From Polynucleobacter sp. AP-Jannik-300A-C4 (GTDB lineage Bacteria > Pseudomonadota > Gammaproteobacteria > Burkholderiales > Burkholderiaceae): a stretch of 64,000 nt of DNA. A program made the position numbers and the translations under genes. The stretch lies in NCBI RefSeq assembly GCF_018688335.1, contig NZ_CP061316.1:248001-312000 (forward strand), in the 5' to 3' direction. The notes under the pieces are model-generated. The model had not been told where the DNA came from and searched no databases. It was given only the letters and a program-made list of their open reading frames with translations. The first letter of the stretch is position 1; each line of letters opens with the position of its first letter. This document shows positions 1 to 10,536 of the stretch, in pieces.

Positions 1-716
1 TTTCGGTTGGCTCAGGCTCGCGCGGTGGTTGGCTTATCGCGCCTTTTATTCTTTTACTTATTTTATTGTTGAGGTTTGGCGATATTTCCCACGCTAGTAA
101 CCTCCAAAAACAAAAAATGTGGTTACAGACGCTTGCGATTTGCATTGGCATCTGTTTTGTATCTTTAATAGGATTTTATTTTTCAGAGAAGTTATCAACT
201 CGAATTATTAGTGGTTATTTTGAAATCCTACATTGGTTTACTGGGGCCAATTTAGATACATCTGCGGGTACTCGGCTGAGTATGTGGAAGTTTGGTTTTC
301 AGTTTGCTAACGAGAGCTTGCTCTTTGGTTACGGCGAAGAGAAAAATATGATGCAGGTTTTGCAGGGTAGCCCGCTTAATATTGCCGCAAATGAAACCGC
401 CATCAACACCATGGCATTAACTGGCCCGCACAGCGATATTCTGAGTAAGCTCTTATCTGCAGGGCTCTTTGGATTGGGTGCCTACTTGAGTCTTTTGCTT
501 GTGCCATTTTCTATCTTTTGGAAGCGTCGCAACGCCCTTGATTTCAACGTAAAGCAAGCAGCCAGAATTGGCCTTTTTTATATCACCGGCATATTTATTG
601 CAGGGCTATCTAATGAGCAGTTGTCTCTTAAGTACTTATGTACTTTTTATGGGATGATGGTTGCTGTGCTATTGGCGCAGGTATTCCATAAGCCTTCAGC
701 AGGGCGCATAAATTAA
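1..716 (+). CDS. O-antigen ligase / polymerase family protein, C-terminal part
   Basis: This is the end of a membrane protein whose start lies before the window. The reading frame is open from base 3. It begins with SGSRGGWL, the short motif typical of the WaaL/Wzy_C family, next to a strongly hydrophobic stretch. Four further membrane segments follow, with a periplasmic-looking loop of about 100 residues between the first two. Members of this family join undecaprenyl-linked O-antigen to lipid A-core in the periplasm, or polymerise it. The glycosyltransferase gene 14 bases downstream fits an LPS operon. Ligase and polymerase cannot be told apart from this fragment. A TTG at 66 could be read as a start but is internal to the frame. 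Confidence 0.75.
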   Translation, partial: SVGSGSRGGWLIAPFILLLILLLRFGDISHASNLQKQKMWLQTLAICIGICFVSLIGFYFSEKLSTRIISGYFEILHWFTGANLDTSAGTRLSMWKFGFQFANESLLFGYGEEKNMMQVLQGSPLNIAANETAINTMALTGPHSDILSKLLSAGLFGLGAYLSLLLVPFSIFWKRRNALDFNVKQAARIGLFYITGIFIAGLSNEQLSLKYLCTFYGMMVAVLLAQVFHKPSAGRIN

Positions 717-730
717 TGTGGCTTTGAACT

Positions 731-1834
731 ATGGCTGATGCAAAAGTTATTCTTTTTTCTGACTCGTCTATTAATATTGGTGGCCAAGAGTTGCAAGCGT
801 TGCAGCAAATGCGCTCACTCAATGCTCTGGGCTATGAAACAATTTTGCTATGCAAGCCCAACAGCGCAATTGTCAGCCGCGCAAAGAATGACGGTTTAGC
901 GGTTCAGGAAATTCGTTTTCGGAATGCTTTTCATATACCAAGTCTGATGCAATTATTTAGTTTAGTTAAAGAAAAAAGTCCTGTAGCTATGTTTTGTCAT
1001 GGCAGTCATGATGCTTTGATTTGTGCGCTAGTGGGTATGGTGCAAGTTCTTCTTGGCCGTAAGCGCATTCCTGTTTTCCGGGTAAAAACTTTCCAGCATG
1101 GTTATCCGCTATCTTTTGCATATAACTATTTGTTTTCAGGAACGGTTATTCCTAGCCACTATTTACGCTCACGTTTTTTGGCAAATCTTGCCATCATCCC
1201 CAATAAGCTCCAGGTGGTTTATCCTGGGATTGATTTTTCAGCGCTGGATTGCTCAACTGATCCACTGCCCGATCATGTTTTGAATTGGCTAGATGCTCAC
1301 CCAGGTCCGGTTATATCGCATGGAGCAATTCTGCGGAGTGAAAAAGGTCACAGCACGATTTTGAAGGCTCTTGTTGAAGTGAAGAGGCACATTCCAAATG
1401 TGCGCTATTTAATTGCTGGAGAGGGGCAAGATAAGCCGTTACTTGAGGTCGAGATTGTAACGCTTGGATTGACTGAGAATGTACTGCTAACCGGGATTTT
1501 AAAAAAGATTGCGCCATTGCTTAGAAAGAGCGATCTCGCAGTGCTGCCCTCCTTGGTTGAGCCTTTGGGGATGTTTCAGATTGAGGCGCAGTACTTGGAG
1601 GTGCCCACGATTGCAAGTAGGGTTGGCGGTATTCCTGAGACTATGCTAAATCAAGAGACTGGCCTCATGATTGAGCCTGGCAATGTTGAGCAGTGGGCTC
1701 AGGCCATCATCTGGATGTTATCTAATCCAGAGCCTGCAAAGCAAATGTCAAAAGCGGGAAAGCGAATGGTTGTTGATAAATTTTCTCTTGATGCGAATAC
1801 TCAAAGCCTAATTAGCTTATTTGAAAAAGCGTAA
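731..1834 (+). CDS. Glycosyltransferase family 4 (GT-B fold)
   Basis: The protein has 367 residues. The N-terminal half carries the glycine loop NIGGQELQAL near residue 15. The C-terminal nucleotide-sugar domain has LRSEKGHSTIL near 200, GEGQDKPLLE near 230 and an E-x7-E pair (EPLGMFQIE) near 275, all typical of retaining GT4 enzymes. It should transfer a sugar from a nucleotide donor onto the growing LPS core or O-antigen at the cytoplasmic face of the membrane. It follows the ligase-like gene by 14 bases, so the two are probably cotranscribed. Neither donor nor acceptor can be deduced. The GT2 gene just downstream is on the other strand and converges, with no gap between the two. Confidence 0.85.
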   Translation: MADAKVILFSDSSINIGGQELQALQQMRSLNALGYETILLCKPNSAIVSRAKNDGLAVQEIRFRNAFHIPSLMQLFSLVKEKSPVAMFCHGSHDALICALVGMVQVLLGRKRIPVFRVKTFQHGYPLSFAYNYLFSGTVIPSHYLRSRFLANLAIIPNKLQVVYPGIDFSALDCSTDPLPDHVLNWLDAHPGPVISHGAILRSEKGHSTILKALVEVKRHIPNVRYLIAGEGQDKPLLEVEIVTLGLTENVLLTGILKKIAPLLRKSDLAVLPSLVEPLGMFQIEAQYLEVPTIASRVGGIPETMLNQETGLMIEPGNVEQWAQAIIWMLSNPEPAKQMSKAGKRMVVDKFSLDANTQSLISLFEKA

Positions 1835-2659
1835 TTAAATCCATTCAAAGGCATTATTTTTTCTGAGTCCATGTATGGACATCCCATGCTCTTTCACTTC
1901 ATTTCGACTAGCTTCTGCTTGGTGTTTTTTCGCTTGAATCTTGGCTAGCTTTCTTTGTATCCAGCTTTGATTTAGTAGTTTGTAGTTGTAGCGATTAGCC
2001 AGACCATCTTTTTCTGCGAGCCCTCTTTCTTGTTTCATTGTAGTTTGGGTAATTGAGCCGAAGTGGTGTAACCACGACGCACCAGTAATCGCAGTTTGAA
2101 TATTAGACTTCTTGAGTTCATTAAAGAACAGGGTATCTTCGTAGCCGAGGAGTTTGGGAATTGGTTGAAAATAACCCACGTCCATCCATACCGAGTTATG
2201 AATAGCGAGGCATACAGCATGCTTGCTGCCAAAACGATGTACATCCCTCATTTCTTCGCTAGCTTTTAAATTGAATGCTTCAAAGTCATAATCAAGTGGC
2301 CCCTCAATTAATGCTGGACTAATGACCTTGAGATTTTTAGACTCTGCAGCATAAATGAGATTCTCAATCCACAATGGCGAAACCAGAACATCATTGTTCA
2401 TGATGATGCTCCATTCGCTTTGAAGTGCTAGCGCACCTTGATTCCAAGCGGTTCCGCAACCGAGGTTGGCGGAGTTCAAGATTCTTCCGCCCAAAGGCAG
2501 TGTGGCAAGATAATCGCGAGTCCCGTCAGTGGAGTGGTTGTCCACAACTACAACCCTATCTAGGGGGGTGCCATGCTTAATCATGCTATCAATGCACATT
2601 TTTGTGTATTCAACAGAGTTGTAGCAGGCAAATGTCAGGCTGTATTTATTAGGATTCAC
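1835..2659 (-). CDS. Glycosyltransferase family 2
   Basis: The protein has 274 residues with a GT-A fold. The N-terminal beta strand and loop read LTFACYNSVEYTKMC, followed by VVVDNHSTDGT near residue 35 and the metal-binding MNNDVLV near 87. A later acidic GYEDTLFF block probably belongs to the acceptor or catalytic site. The start is GTG at 2659. The protein has no membrane segments and should act in the cytoplasm. It resembles rhamnosyltransferase-like GT2 enzymes of LPS loci, and the rhamnose operon begins 136 bases away on the opposite strand. That makes rhamnose a plausible but unproven donor. The C-terminal 50 residues are rich in Lys and Gln. Confidence 0.85.
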   Translation of the reverse strand: MNPNKYSLTFACYNSVEYTKMCIDSMIKHGTPLDRVVVVDNHSTDGTRDYLATLPLGGRILNSANLGCGTAWNQGALALQSEWSIIMNNDVLVSPLWIENLIYAAESKNLKVISPALIEGPLDYDFEAFNLKASEEMRDVHRFGSKHAVCLAIHNSVWMDVGYFQPIPKLLGYEDTLFFNELKKSNIQTAITGASWLHHFGSITQTTMKQERGLAEKDGLANRYNYKLLNQSWIQRKLAKIQAKKHQAEASRNEVKEHGMSIHGLRKNNAFEWI

Positions 2660-2795
2660 GATTTAATTGGGGTAATGTTTTGTTAAAATGCTCATACAAG
2701 TATGAGTTCCAGGTTTTATGGGTTTAGCCTCGATTTAAGAAAACTCTCACTTATTCTTATCGTATTACATTTCGCACTTCATTTATTGGTAAACC

Positions 2796-3854
2796 ATGAT
2801 TTTAATAACAGGCGGCGCCGGATTCATTGGAAGTAATTTCGCCCTTGATTGGCTTGCCAATCCTCAAGCTGAAGGCGTGATTAATCTTGATAAGCTGACT
2901 TATGCTGGTAATTTGGCAAATTTAGCAACGCTCGAAGATGATTCCCGCCATACTTTTGTTCATGGTGATATTGGCGATAAGGAGCTGGTTGCTAAGTTGT
3001 TAAAAGAGCATCAGCCACGTGCAATTGTGAATTTTGCTGCTGAAAGTCACGTGGATCGATCCATTCACGGCCCTGCAGAGTTTGTCCAAACCAATGTGCT
3101 GGGCACTTTTAATTTATTGGAGTGCGCAAGAGAGTATTGGAATGGCTTGGATGAATCAGCAAAGAAAGCATTTCGCTTTCATCATGTCTCCACAGACGAG
3201 GTATATGGATCGCTGTCATTAACTGATCCTGCTTTTACTGAAAAAAATCCCTATGAGCCTAACAGCCCTTATTCCGCATCAAAGGCTGCCTCAGATCATT
3301 TAGTCCGCGCTTGGTTTCACACCTACGGTTTTCCGGTTGTTACTACCAATTGCTCTAATAACTATGGCCCTTATCACTTTCCAGAGAAGTTGATTCCCCT
3401 AGTGATTCTTAATGCCTTGAACAGCAAGCCACTGCCAATCTACGGTGATGGTCAGCAGATTCGTGATTGGCTTTATGTTGGAGATCATTGCTCCGCAATT
3501 CGCGAGGTGCTCTCTAAAGGCAAATTGGGTGAGACTTACAATATTGGTGGTTGGAATGAAAAAGCTAATATTGAGGTAGTAAAAACCATCTGCACTATTT
3601 TGGATGAGCTAAAGCCCCGTTCTGATCACAAGTCTTATGCGGAGCAAATTACTTTCGTAAAAGACCGTCCGGGGCACGACCGTCGTTATGCGATTGATGC
3701 GAGCAAGGTAGAGCGTGAGTTAGGTTGGCGTCCCACGGAGACATTTGATACAGGCATTCGTAAGACTGTGCAGTGGTATCTGGATAACCCGGTCTGGGTG
3801 GAGGAGGTCGTCAGCGGTACCTATCGCGACTGGTTGCATAAGCAGTACAGCTAA
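2796..3854 (+). CDS. rfbB: dTDP-glucose 4,6-dehydratase
   Basis: This is the second step of dTDP-L-rhamnose synthesis: it removes water from dTDP-glucose to give dTDP-4-keto-6-deoxyglucose, using bound NAD. The 352 residues show the Rossmann motif [10 protein letters not shown] at residues 5-14, the active-site strand STDEVYGSL near 130 and the catalytic YSASK near 158. Length and motifs are full and standard. It leads a tight rfbB-rfbD-rfbA-rfbC operon. The 136 bases upstream, between it and the divergent glycosyltransferase, must carry the promoter, though none could be picked out with confidence. Confidence 0.97.
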   Translation: MILITGGAGFIGSNFALDWLANPQAEGVINLDKLTYAGNLANLATLEDDSRHTFVHGDIGDKELVAKLLKEHQPRAIVNFAAESHVDRSIHGPAEFVQTNVLGTFNLLECAREYWNGLDESAKKAFRFHHVSTDEVYGSLSLTDPAFTEKNPYEPNSPYSASKAASDHLVRAWFHTYGFPVVTTNCSNNYGPYHFPEKLIPLVILNALNSKPLPIYGDGQQIRDWLYVGDHCSAIREVLSKGKLGETYNIGGWNEKANIEVVKTICTILDELKPRSDHKSYAEQITFVKDRPGHDRRYAIDASKVERELGWRPTETFDTGIRKTVQWYLDNPVWVEEVVSGTYRDWLHKQYS

Positions 3855-3869
3855 AAGGTTCAGCCCTCA

Positions 3870-4838
3870 ATGAACATCCTGGTATTTGGTAAAGATGGCC
3901 AATTAGGTAAAGCTTTCCATGTTTTGTTGAGATCACTATTACCCACGTTGGCAGATGAAACAAATATCCAATATATTGGCCGTGCCGAATGTGACCTTGT
4001 TGATGCAGCAGCATTGAGTTCTCTTCTAAATCAATTCCAACCCAGTCTCATTATTAATACCTCAGCGTATACTGCTGTTGATAAGGCGGAGTCTGAGCCG
4101 GAATTGGCATTTGCAGTAAATACAACAGCGCCTAAGCTAATGGCTCAATATGCAGCAGAGCACGAAGCCACTTTTTTGCATTACTCCACAGATTATGTTT
4201 TTGATGGCGAGAAGTATGGCTTTTATCTAGAGGATGACATGCGCAATCCTCTGGGTATATATGGAAAGAGTAAGGCTGCAGGAGAAGAGGCGATAGCCGA
4301 AGCATTTGCAAGTAAGCCCCCTGAAAGTATTGGTCAATATGCAATTTTTAGAACAAGCTGGGTCTATGGCGATGGCGGCAACTTTATTCGCACGATTTTG
4401 CGTCTAGCGAAAGACCGAGATGAGCTCAAGGTGATTGAAGACCAGTATGGTGTTCCTACCAGCGCTCAGTGGCTTGCCCAAATAAGTTTAGGTTTGGCAA
4501 TAGATGCAAAAGGGCGCTTGAGTGCATTCCCGTCAGGTATTTATCACGCTGTTCCTGCTGGTGAGACTAGCTGGCATGGATTGGCATGTGGGGCCGCCCA
4601 GGCCGCTATAGATGCTGGAGTGGTACTAAAGGCGTCTCCTCGGCTTATTAAGCCTATTCCTGCAGTGGAATACCCTTTGCCGGCCCCAAGACCCATGAAT
4701 TCACGTATGTCGACAGATAAGCTGGCTAAGGTATTTAGCACTCAAGGCAATATGTCAAAATTGGAGCTACTAAATCAGCCCTGGGATGGGCTTGTTCGAT
4801 CTTATGTCCGCAATTTGGCCAAAGATGGACTTATCTAG
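3870..4838 (+). CDS. rfbD: dTDP-4-dehydrorhamnose reductase
   Basis: This is the last step of the rhamnose pathway: it reduces dTDP-4-keto-L-rhamnose to dTDP-L-rhamnose with NAD(P)H. The 322 residues carry the nucleotide-binding [11 protein letters not shown] at the N-terminus, [11 protein letters not shown] near 70 and the catalytic YGKSK near 130, all typical of RmlD. It starts 15 bases after rfbB and ends 10 bases before the likely rfbA start, so the genes are cotranscribed. The protein is slightly longer than the usual 290-300 residues because of loops in the N-terminal half. Confidence 0.95.
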   Translation: MNILVFGKDGQLGKAFHVLLRSLLPTLADETNIQYIGRAECDLVDAAALSSLLNQFQPSLIINTSAYTAVDKAESEPELAFAVNTTAPKLMAQYAAEHEATFLHYSTDYVFDGEKYGFYLEDDMRNPLGIYGKSKAAGEEAIAEAFASKPPESIGQYAIFRTSWVYGDGGNFIRTILRLAKDRDELKVIEDQYGVPTSAQWLAQISLGLAIDAKGRLSAFPSGIYHAVPAGETSWHGLACGAAQAAIDAGVVLKASPRLIKPIPAVEYPLPAPRPMNSRMSTDKLAKVFSTQGNMSKLELLNQPWDGLVRSYVRNLAKDGLI

Positions 4839-4848
4839 AAAGAGCGAG

Positions 4849-5787
4849 ATGGCAGCAAGTCAGACGAATCGTAAAGGCATTATTTTGGCAGGGGGCTCGG
4901 GCACTCGTTTATATCCAGTTACCCAGGCCGTCTCTAAGCAGCTTATGCCTGTATATGACAAGCCGATGGTGTACTACCCGTTGACTACTCTGATGCTGGC
5001 AGGTATTCGGGATATTTTATTAATCTCCACTCCGCACGACACTCCTCGATTTGCAGAATTACTTGGTGACGGTTCGCAATGGGGCTTGAATATTGAATAT
5101 TGCGTGCAACCTTCACCAGATGGTTTGGCGCAAGCCTTTACTCTTGGAAAAAACTTTGTCGGCAATAACCCAAGTGCCCTAGTGCTTGGCGATAATATTT
5201 TTTATGGCCATGAGTTGGTAGATCAACTGGATAGTGCAAGTGCTCGCAATGCTGGTGCCACCGTATTTGCTTATCACGTCACTGATCCAGAGCGTTATGG
5301 TGTTGTTGAATTTGATAAAGACTACAAAGCACTTTCCATTGAGGAAAAGCCTCTAAAACCCAGAAGCAGTTATGCGGTAACGGGCCTATATTTTTATGAC
5401 AATCAAGTATGTGATATTGCATCCACGATTAAACCTAGCGCTCGCGGTGAACTAGAGATTACTGATGTCAATCGCGTTTACCTTGAGAAGAATGAACTCA
5501 GTGTAGAGATTATGGGCCGTGGTTTCGCTTGGCTTGATACTGGTACACATGATTCATTGCTAGATGCAGCAGGCTTTATTGCTACCTTGCAAAAGCGCCA
5601 AGGCCTCATGGTGGCTTGCCCTGAAGAGATCGCTTATCGTCAGGGTTGGATTAGCGCAGAAGATGTTCAAAGGGTTGCTAACCAACTAAGTAAGAATAGC
5701 TATGGCCAATACTTAAATAAAATTCTCAATGAGCTCAGCACCTCTGCAAAACCAGTTTCTTTATCTAACAAAAAGATGATTGGATGA
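4849..5787 (+). CDS. rfbA: Glucose-1-phosphate thymidylyltransferase
   Basis: This is the first step of the rhamnose pathway: it joins glucose-1-phosphate and dTTP. The nucleotide-binding loop [13 protein letters not shown] follows directly after the start, with [11 protein letters not shown] and the metal-binding LGDNIFYG further on. I chose the ATG at 4849 because it leaves a short leader before the fold and avoids a 53-base overlap with rfbD. A purine-rich AGAAAGAGCGAG precedes it. The frame is open further upstream, from 4786. The chosen form is 312 residues. The stop overlaps the rfbC start in ATGA. Confidence 0.95.
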   Translation: MAASQTNRKGIILAGGSGTRLYPVTQAVSKQLMPVYDKPMVYYPLTTLMLAGIRDILLISTPHDTPRFAELLGDGSQWGLNIEYCVQPSPDGLAQAFTLGKNFVGNNPSALVLGDNIFYGHELVDQLDSASARNAGATVFAYHVTDPERYGVVEFDKDYKALSIEEKPLKPRSSYAVTGLYFYDNQVCDIASTIKPSARGELEITDVNRVYLEKNELSVEIMGRGFAWLDTGTHDSLLDAAGFIATLQKRQGLMVACPEEIAYRQGWISAEDVQRVANQLSKNSYGQYLNKILNELSTSAKPVSLSNKKMIG

Positions 5788-6350
5788 ATACCTCATTGAA
5801 GCTACAAGTAAGCTCTACTGCCATTCATGATGTATTGATCATCGAGCCAAAAGTATTTGGTGATGAGCGCGGTTGGTTTACAGAATCTTTTAATGCGCAC
5901 GATTTTGCGCTTGCTACTGGGTTGAATGTCGATTTTGTTCAAGATAATCATTCCTTTTCTAGGCAATGGACCTTGCGCGGTTTACATTATCAGCTTGAGC
6001 AGACGCAAGGCAAGCTGGTGCGCGTTGTAGCTGGAAGTGTCTTTGATGTAGCTGTAGATATTCGCAAAGATTCGCCTTCCTATAGCAAATGGGTTGGTGT
6101 GGAGTTGAGCTCTCAAAACCATAAGCAAATGTGGATTCCACCCGGCTTGGCGCATGGTTTCTTGGTTTTGTCGGAGACTGCCGAGTTTCTATATAAAACT
6201 ACGGATTACTATCACCCTCAAAGCGAGGCCTGCTTGGCTTGGAATGATCCTAGCGTTGGTATTCAATGGCCATTACCGCAGAGTATCGCTCCTAATATGA
6301 ACGCCAAAGACTCTGCTGGTCTATCGTGGGATGCTGCACCCAAGCTCTGA
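5784..6350 (+). CDS. rfbC: dTDP-4-dehydrorhamnose 3,5-epimerase
   Basis: This enzyme epimerises C3 and C5 of dTDP-4-keto-6-deoxyglucose in the rhamnose pathway. The 188-residue cupin-type protein has [11 protein letters not shown] near residue 26, RGLHYQ with the catalytic histidine near 64, and [13 protein letters not shown] near 120, as in RmlC. Length is normal. It overlaps rfbA by four bases (ATGA), so it is translationally coupled and last of the four rhamnose genes. waaC follows after 41 bases. Confidence 0.96.
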   Translation: MNTSLKLQVSSTAIHDVLIIEPKVFGDERGWFTESFNAHDFALATGLNVDFVQDNHSFSRQWTLRGLHYQLEQTQGKLVRVVAGSVFDVAVDIRKDSPSYSKWVGVELSSQNHKQMWIPPGLAHGFLVLSETAEFLYKTTDYYHPQSEACLAWNDPSVGIQWPLPQSIAPNMNAKDSAGLSWDAAPKL

Positions 6351-6391
6351 TTGAACTTAGGTGTATTTGCAAAAGATAAGATAATGCTCGC

Positions 6392-7423
6392 ATGAGCGCC
6401 TCTCCTAAAATCCTGTTAGTAAAACTCTCATCCCTAGGGGATGTACTGCATAACTTGCCGATTGTGTGGGACTTGCGTACACGATTGCCGGACGCTCAAA
6501 TTGATTGGGTGGTCGAAGAGGGGTATGTCCACTTACTTGAGCCCTTATTGTCTCGAGATGCTTTTCGAGGAATTGATCGCATCATTCCCTTCGGATTGCG
6601 GCGCTGGAAGAAAAATCTTCTTAGCCTTGCTACTTGGAAAGAGTTTTTTGAATTTAAAAAATTGCTACAAGCAAGCTCTTATGATATTTTGATAGAAACT
6701 CAGGGCTTGCTAAAGTCTGCCATCGTTTGCGCCTTGACTAAGAAAAGTTCTAATGCTGTAGTTGCAGGCCTTGCTAATGCAACAGAATTTTCTGGATACG
6801 AGCCTTTGGCTAGATTTTTCTATAACCAGTCAGTGCAGGTTCCTACGCAGTGTCATGCGGTTGATCGTTCACGCTGGGTGATGTGTTCAGCTTTAGATCT
6901 GCCATTGCTGGAGAGAAGTGATGCGCCTCAGTTTTATCCCAAAGCATTTGTAAAAAATATTCCAAGCGCTGTAATCCAAGGCTTGAAAGTACCCTTTATT
7001 CTTTGTTTTCATTCGACTGCGCGTGAGGCGAAACGTTGGCCCAATGAATTTTGGGTTACTCTCGGAAAAGAATTATCCGTTCGTGGCTATCAGATGGTTT
7101 TCCCTTGGGGTAGTGCCGCTGAACATTCTGTTAGTCAATTACTAGCTTCGCAAATTCCAAATGCACTGGTGCCCCCAGCTTTTTCAATTGAGGATGCTTT
7201 TTCGGTAATTGCTGACGCTGCTTTAACGGTGGGGGTAGATACTGGTCTGACTCATTTGGCAGCGGTATTGGATAGGCCTACTGTAGAGATTTATTGCGAT
7301 TCACCACGTTGGAAAACGGAAGGCTATTGGTCCGATCGAATTTGTAATGTGGGCGATATTCAAAATCCACCCAGCGTTCAAGAGGTTCTTAACGCATCCT
7401 TAAAGCTTCTAGATCAAGCTTAA
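6392..7423 (+). CDS. waaC: Lipopolysaccharide heptosyltransferase I
   Basis: A GT9-family enzyme that adds the first L-glycero-D-manno-heptose to the Kdo of the LPS inner core, in the cytoplasm. The 343 residues open with ILLVKLSSLGDVLHNLPIV, the hallmark of the family. They include FHSTAREAKRWP near 210 for ADP-heptose binding and VGVDTGLTHLAA near 280. WaaC and WaaF are close relatives. The KLSSLGDVLH start and the DTGLTHLAAVLDRPTVEIY block favour WaaC. It lies in the same direction as the rhamnose genes and converges on the outer-membrane channel gene 22 bases later. Confidence 0.9.
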   Translation: MSASPKILLVKLSSLGDVLHNLPIVWDLRTRLPDAQIDWVVEEGYVHLLEPLLSRDAFRGIDRIIPFGLRRWKKNLLSLATWKEFFEFKKLLQASSYDILIETQGLLKSAIVCALTKKSSNAVVAGLANATEFSGYEPLARFFYNQSVQVPTQCHAVDRSRWVMCSALDLPLLERSDAPQFYPKAFVKNIPSAVIQGLKVPFILCFHSTAREAKRWPNEFWVTLGKELSVRGYQMVFPWGSAAEHSVSQLLASQIPNALVPPAFSIEDAFSVIADAALTVGVDTGLTHLAAVLDRPTVEIYCDSPRWKTEGYWSDRICNVGDIQNPPSVQEVLNASLKLLDQA

Positions 7424-7444
7424 ATATTGACTGATTTTTGGCTA

Positions 7445-9058
7445 TTAGCGCAGCAAGGTATTGATGGAGATGAGATCCTCATCTGATAGTGCTGCCGCAT
7501 GCGCCTTTAGTTTTATGGCATTCAGAATTGTGTTGTAGCGTGCTTGCTGTAATTGTGAGCGGGTAGTGATGACAGTATCTAATGCGATTAACACATCAAT
7601 GTTAATTAAGGTTCCGACCTGAAATCCCAGCTTGCTTGATTCAAGTGCTGAAGAGGAAGAGCGCTCAGCCGCCTCAAAGGCTTTGATGCTGGCTAGACCA
7701 CCATAGAAGCCAGTAAATGCTGCGCGGGTACTTTGGGCTGCGGTACGGCGTGCATTGTCATAGTTTGCCTTTGCTGCATCTAGGAGAGCAGCATTCTGAC
7801 GAATGAGGGAGCTGTTGTATCCACCTGAGACCAGGGGGATAGTCATCTGTAAAGCAATAGTATTGTTATAAATATTTGTTTGTGATGGAGTTAAGCTATT
7901 CGCTGTTCCATTAGAGGTGTTGTAGCCAGCCGTACCTACAAAATTAAGGGAGGGATAGTTCAGCGCTTGCGAGGCTTTATAGCTACTTTCAGCTAGGCTG
8001 ACAGATAACTGACCAGCCAGTACATTAAAGTTTGCAGCTTCCGCTTGATGTATCCAATCCTCAAGGGTTTGGCCTTTTGGTAAATGTGGATTTACGCTAT
8101 CTGTAATTGGAATGCCATTACTGCCCTTTGTTTTAGAGCGAGGGTCTTTAAGAACGCCATCAATCTTAGCCTCTTTAGTCAGCGGCTTTAAGGCACCCAC
8201 AGGACGACCAACCAATTGCTCTAATACACCGCGTTTGACAATTAGATCTGCTTGAGCAGCAATTTCTTGAGAATTAGCAAGGTCAAGAGCTGCTTGTGCG
8301 GTGTTGACATCAACAATGGTTGCCAGTCCAGCATCAAACTTGGCTTGAGCAATCTCTAGTTGCTGTTTGATAAGCCCTTTTTTATTGCGATAGAGCTCTA
8401 CGTTATCTTGGCTAGTGAGCGCATCAAAGTACGATTGTGAAACACGAATTATTAGATCTTGTTGCGCCAAGTAAAAGCGCATATCCGCAATCTTGGTATT
8501 GAGGTCACCTTGTTTAAATGCCTCAAATGCTGCCATATTAAAAACAGGTTGGGTCAGTGTAACGGTATAGTTTTTTTGGTCATATACCCTAGAGCCTGTT
8601 ACAGCCCCAGCGGGCGCATTACCTGCGGTATGTTGGTAATACCGAGTGCCGCCAGGCACCGCATTTGCTTGCGGCAGTAATAGTGACAAGCCTTGCCAGA
8701 AAAGTTCTTTACTCGCCTGGTAGTTAAACCGAGCCGCATTGAGGACGGGGTCGCTGAATGCGGCTTCTTGGTAGAGTCGAATTAAATCAGTAGCCTGGCT
8801 AATATTAGCTGTGCTGTTAGCGCTGACATTAGACGGCGCTTCATTGATCGGAATGGCTTGCTTTGGCAAAGCGACCATCTGTGGTGGCATGTCTAGACCT
8901 ACTAAAGACTGTGCACTCACAGGGGTTGGCAATGAAGGTTTGGCCCCATTAGCGCTTTGCGCTAGTACTGCGTACGGATAGACTCCGAGTCCGAACGCCT
9001 GACCCAGGATTACACCAAAACTGGTTAACTGAGAGAGGCGAAAACGTGTCGATGTCAT
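7445..9058 (-). CDS. TolC-family outer-membrane efflux/secretion channel
   Basis: This 537-residue protein is of the TolC type: a trimeric outer-membrane barrel with a long periplasmic helical tunnel, working with an inner-membrane exporter. A signal-like hydrophobic segment lies near residues 10-33. About 65 low-complexity residues follow before the first of two repeated outer-membrane efflux domains (LIRLYQEAAFSDPVLNAAR near 90). Heptad-rich helices and the strand patterns TVTLTQPVFNMAAFE and IALQMTIPLVSGGYNSS mark the two halves. It is longer than E. coli TolC because of the N-terminal linker. No partner exporter is adjacent, so it may serve several pumps. Confidence 0.9.
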   Translation of the reverse strand: MTSTRFRLSQLTSFGVILGQAFGLGVYPYAVLAQSANGAKPSLPTPVSAQSLVGLDMPPQMVALPKQAIPINEAPSNVSANSTANISQATDLIRLYQEAAFSDPVLNAARFNYQASKELFWQGLSLLLPQANAVPGGTRYYQHTAGNAPAGAVTGSRVYDQKNYTVTLTQPVFNMAAFEAFKQGDLNTKIADMRFYLAQQDLIIRVSQSYFDALTSQDNVELYRNKKGLIKQQLEIAQAKFDAGLATIVDVNTAQAALDLANSQEIAAQADLIVKRGVLEQLVGRPVGALKPLTKEAKIDGVLKDPRSKTKGSNGIPITDSVNPHLPKGQTLEDWIHQAEAANFNVLAGQLSVSLAESSYKASQALNYPSLNFVGTAGYNTSNGTANSLTPSQTNIYNNTIALQMTIPLVSGGYNSSLIRQNAALLDAAKANYDNARRTAAQSTRAAFTGFYGGLASIKAFEAAERSSSSALESSKLGFQVGTLINIDVLIALDTVITTRSQLQQARYNTILNAIKLKAHAAALSDEDLISINTLLR

Positions 9059-9177
9059 CTAATTCGGGTACTTTTCAATGTGCCTGAAGTTTAAGGCTTA
9101 TTTGACTAAAGCGCTGGATTTAAGCCTTATTTTGCCAAATCCTAGGATCTGCTTCATCTATCTATAAAATTGCGCCT

Positions 9178-10023
9178 ATGGATCTAATTTTGCTAGCTAA
9201 AGCGATAGTACTGGGGGTAGTGGAGGGCTTAACCGAGTTTTTGCCAATCTCCAGTACGGGCCACCTGATTTTGGTTGGTGATTTACTCGACTTCAATGAT
9301 GAGCGTGGAAAGGCTTTCGAGGTCATTATTCAGTTTGGCGCGATTTTGGCAGTTTGTTGGGAGTTCCGAGAAAAGCTCTGGAAGGTTGCCTCTTCGGCTC
9401 GAACAAGTGCCATCTCGCAACGCTTCATTCTCAATCTAGTGATTGCCTCTATTCCAGCGATGGGTTTGGCGTTCGTATTTGGCAAATACATTAAAGCTAT
9501 TTTGTTTGCGCCCATTCCAGTGGCTTCTGCATTTATCGTTGGTGCGCTGGTAATCTTCTGGGCGGAGCGCCGTCAGCAAAAAGTCATTTTAAGCAAATCA
9601 CGTATTCAGTCGGTAGATGATCTCACCCCAATGGATGCTTTAAAGGTCGGGCTGGCGCAATGCGCTGCTTTAATCCCAGGAACTTCTCGTTCAGGTGCAA
9701 CCATTATTGGCGGCATGTTATTTGGTTTGCCGCGTGCAGTTGCGACTGAGTTTTCTTTCTTCTTGGCCATTCCTGTAATCGGCGGTGCAACTGCTTACGA
9801 ACTTCTCAAGCTTTGGAAAAATCCCGTTTCTTTATCTGGTGATTTTACTTGGGCGATTGTAGTTGGTTTTATCTCCGCTTTTATCTCCGCTTTCATTTGC
9901 GTGCGCTGGTTGATTCATTACGTTGCAGGACATAATTTCATTCCATTCGCTTGGTATCGCGTTGTCTTTGGTGTGCTGGTATTGGTGAGTGCATACACCG
10001 GCCTTGTAGCCTGGTCCAACTAA
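9178..10023 (+). CDS. uppP: Undecaprenyl-diphosphatase (BacA type)
   Basis: This integral membrane enzyme dephosphorylates undecaprenyl pyrophosphate so the carrier lipid can be reused for peptidoglycan and O-antigen. The 281 residues contain both signature stretches: [19 protein letters not shown] near residue 15 and [13 protein letters not shown] near 165. Several hydrophobic segments lie between and after them. The length is normal. It is divergent from the TolC-like gene, with 119 bases between. The carrier-lipid role fits the many O-antigen genes in the window, but the gene is housekeeping. Confidence 0.96.
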   Translation: MDLILLAKAIVLGVVEGLTEFLPISSTGHLILVGDLLDFNDERGKAFEVIIQFGAILAVCWEFREKLWKVASSARTSAISQRFILNLVIASIPAMGLAFVFGKYIKAILFAPIPVASAFIVGALVIFWAERRQQKVILSKSRIQSVDDLTPMDALKVGLAQCAALIPGTSRSGATIIGGMLFGLPRAVATEFSFFLAIPVIGGATAYELLKLWKNPVSLSGDFTWAIVVGFISAFISAFICVRWLIHYVAGHNFIPFAWYRVVFGVLVLVSAYTGLVAWSN

Positions 10024-10064
10024 ACTAAGAGAATGCAAATTTATAGACGCTGATTGGAATAAAT

Positions 10065-10523
10065 ATGGATGTATCAATTGATGCTATTACCAATAATATT
10101 CAGCTGGCATTAGCCCCAGTCTTTTTATTGACCGCAGTAGCAACTTTAATTAATGCGATTTCTGCTCGCTTGGCTCGATCAGTGGATCGTATGCGCGCTA
10201 TTCAGCACCGAATTCAAGAGGGCAGCATTCAGGATCAAGACATGCTGGCCCATATGATGAAAGAAGCGAATGAGGCAAAGGTAAGGGGACGTCTTTGTAC
10301 AGCTGCGATTTTCTTTGATGTATTAAGCGGTGTATTTATTTCCTTAACAGTTCTAGAGCTATTCTTCTTTCAAGCGGGCGCAGTTCGATCATTACAAGCT
10401 ACCTACGTCATTTGGACCTTCGTATTGGGCCTCATATCGTTTATGACATCCTTATCTATTGTCTTGGGTGAAGTGGTGTATGCCTATCGCTCGGCTGGAT
10501 GGAATACGCCTTTCCCAAAATAA
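10065..10523 (+). CDS. DUF2721 family membrane protein
   Basis: This is a 152-residue membrane protein. It has a first hydrophobic segment ([20 protein letters not shown]) near residues 15-34, a charged amphipathic stretch [13 protein letters not shown], and two more membrane segments near 80-105 and 115-140. The layout, with the [12 protein letters not shown] motif after the first helix, matches DUF2721, a family of unknown function common in proteobacteria. It lies 41 bases after uppP and 13 bases before the preferred trmB start, so it is probably cotranscribed with both. No function is proposed. Confidence 0.75.
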   Translation: MDVSIDAITNNIQLALAPVFLLTAVATLINAISARLARSVDRMRAIQHRIQEGSIQDQDMLAHMMKEANEAKVRGRLCTAAIFFDVLSGVFISLTVLELFFFQAGAVRSLQATYVIWTFVLGLISFMTSLSIVLGEVVYAYRSAGWNTPFPK

Positions 10524-10536
10524 AGATATTTCTATA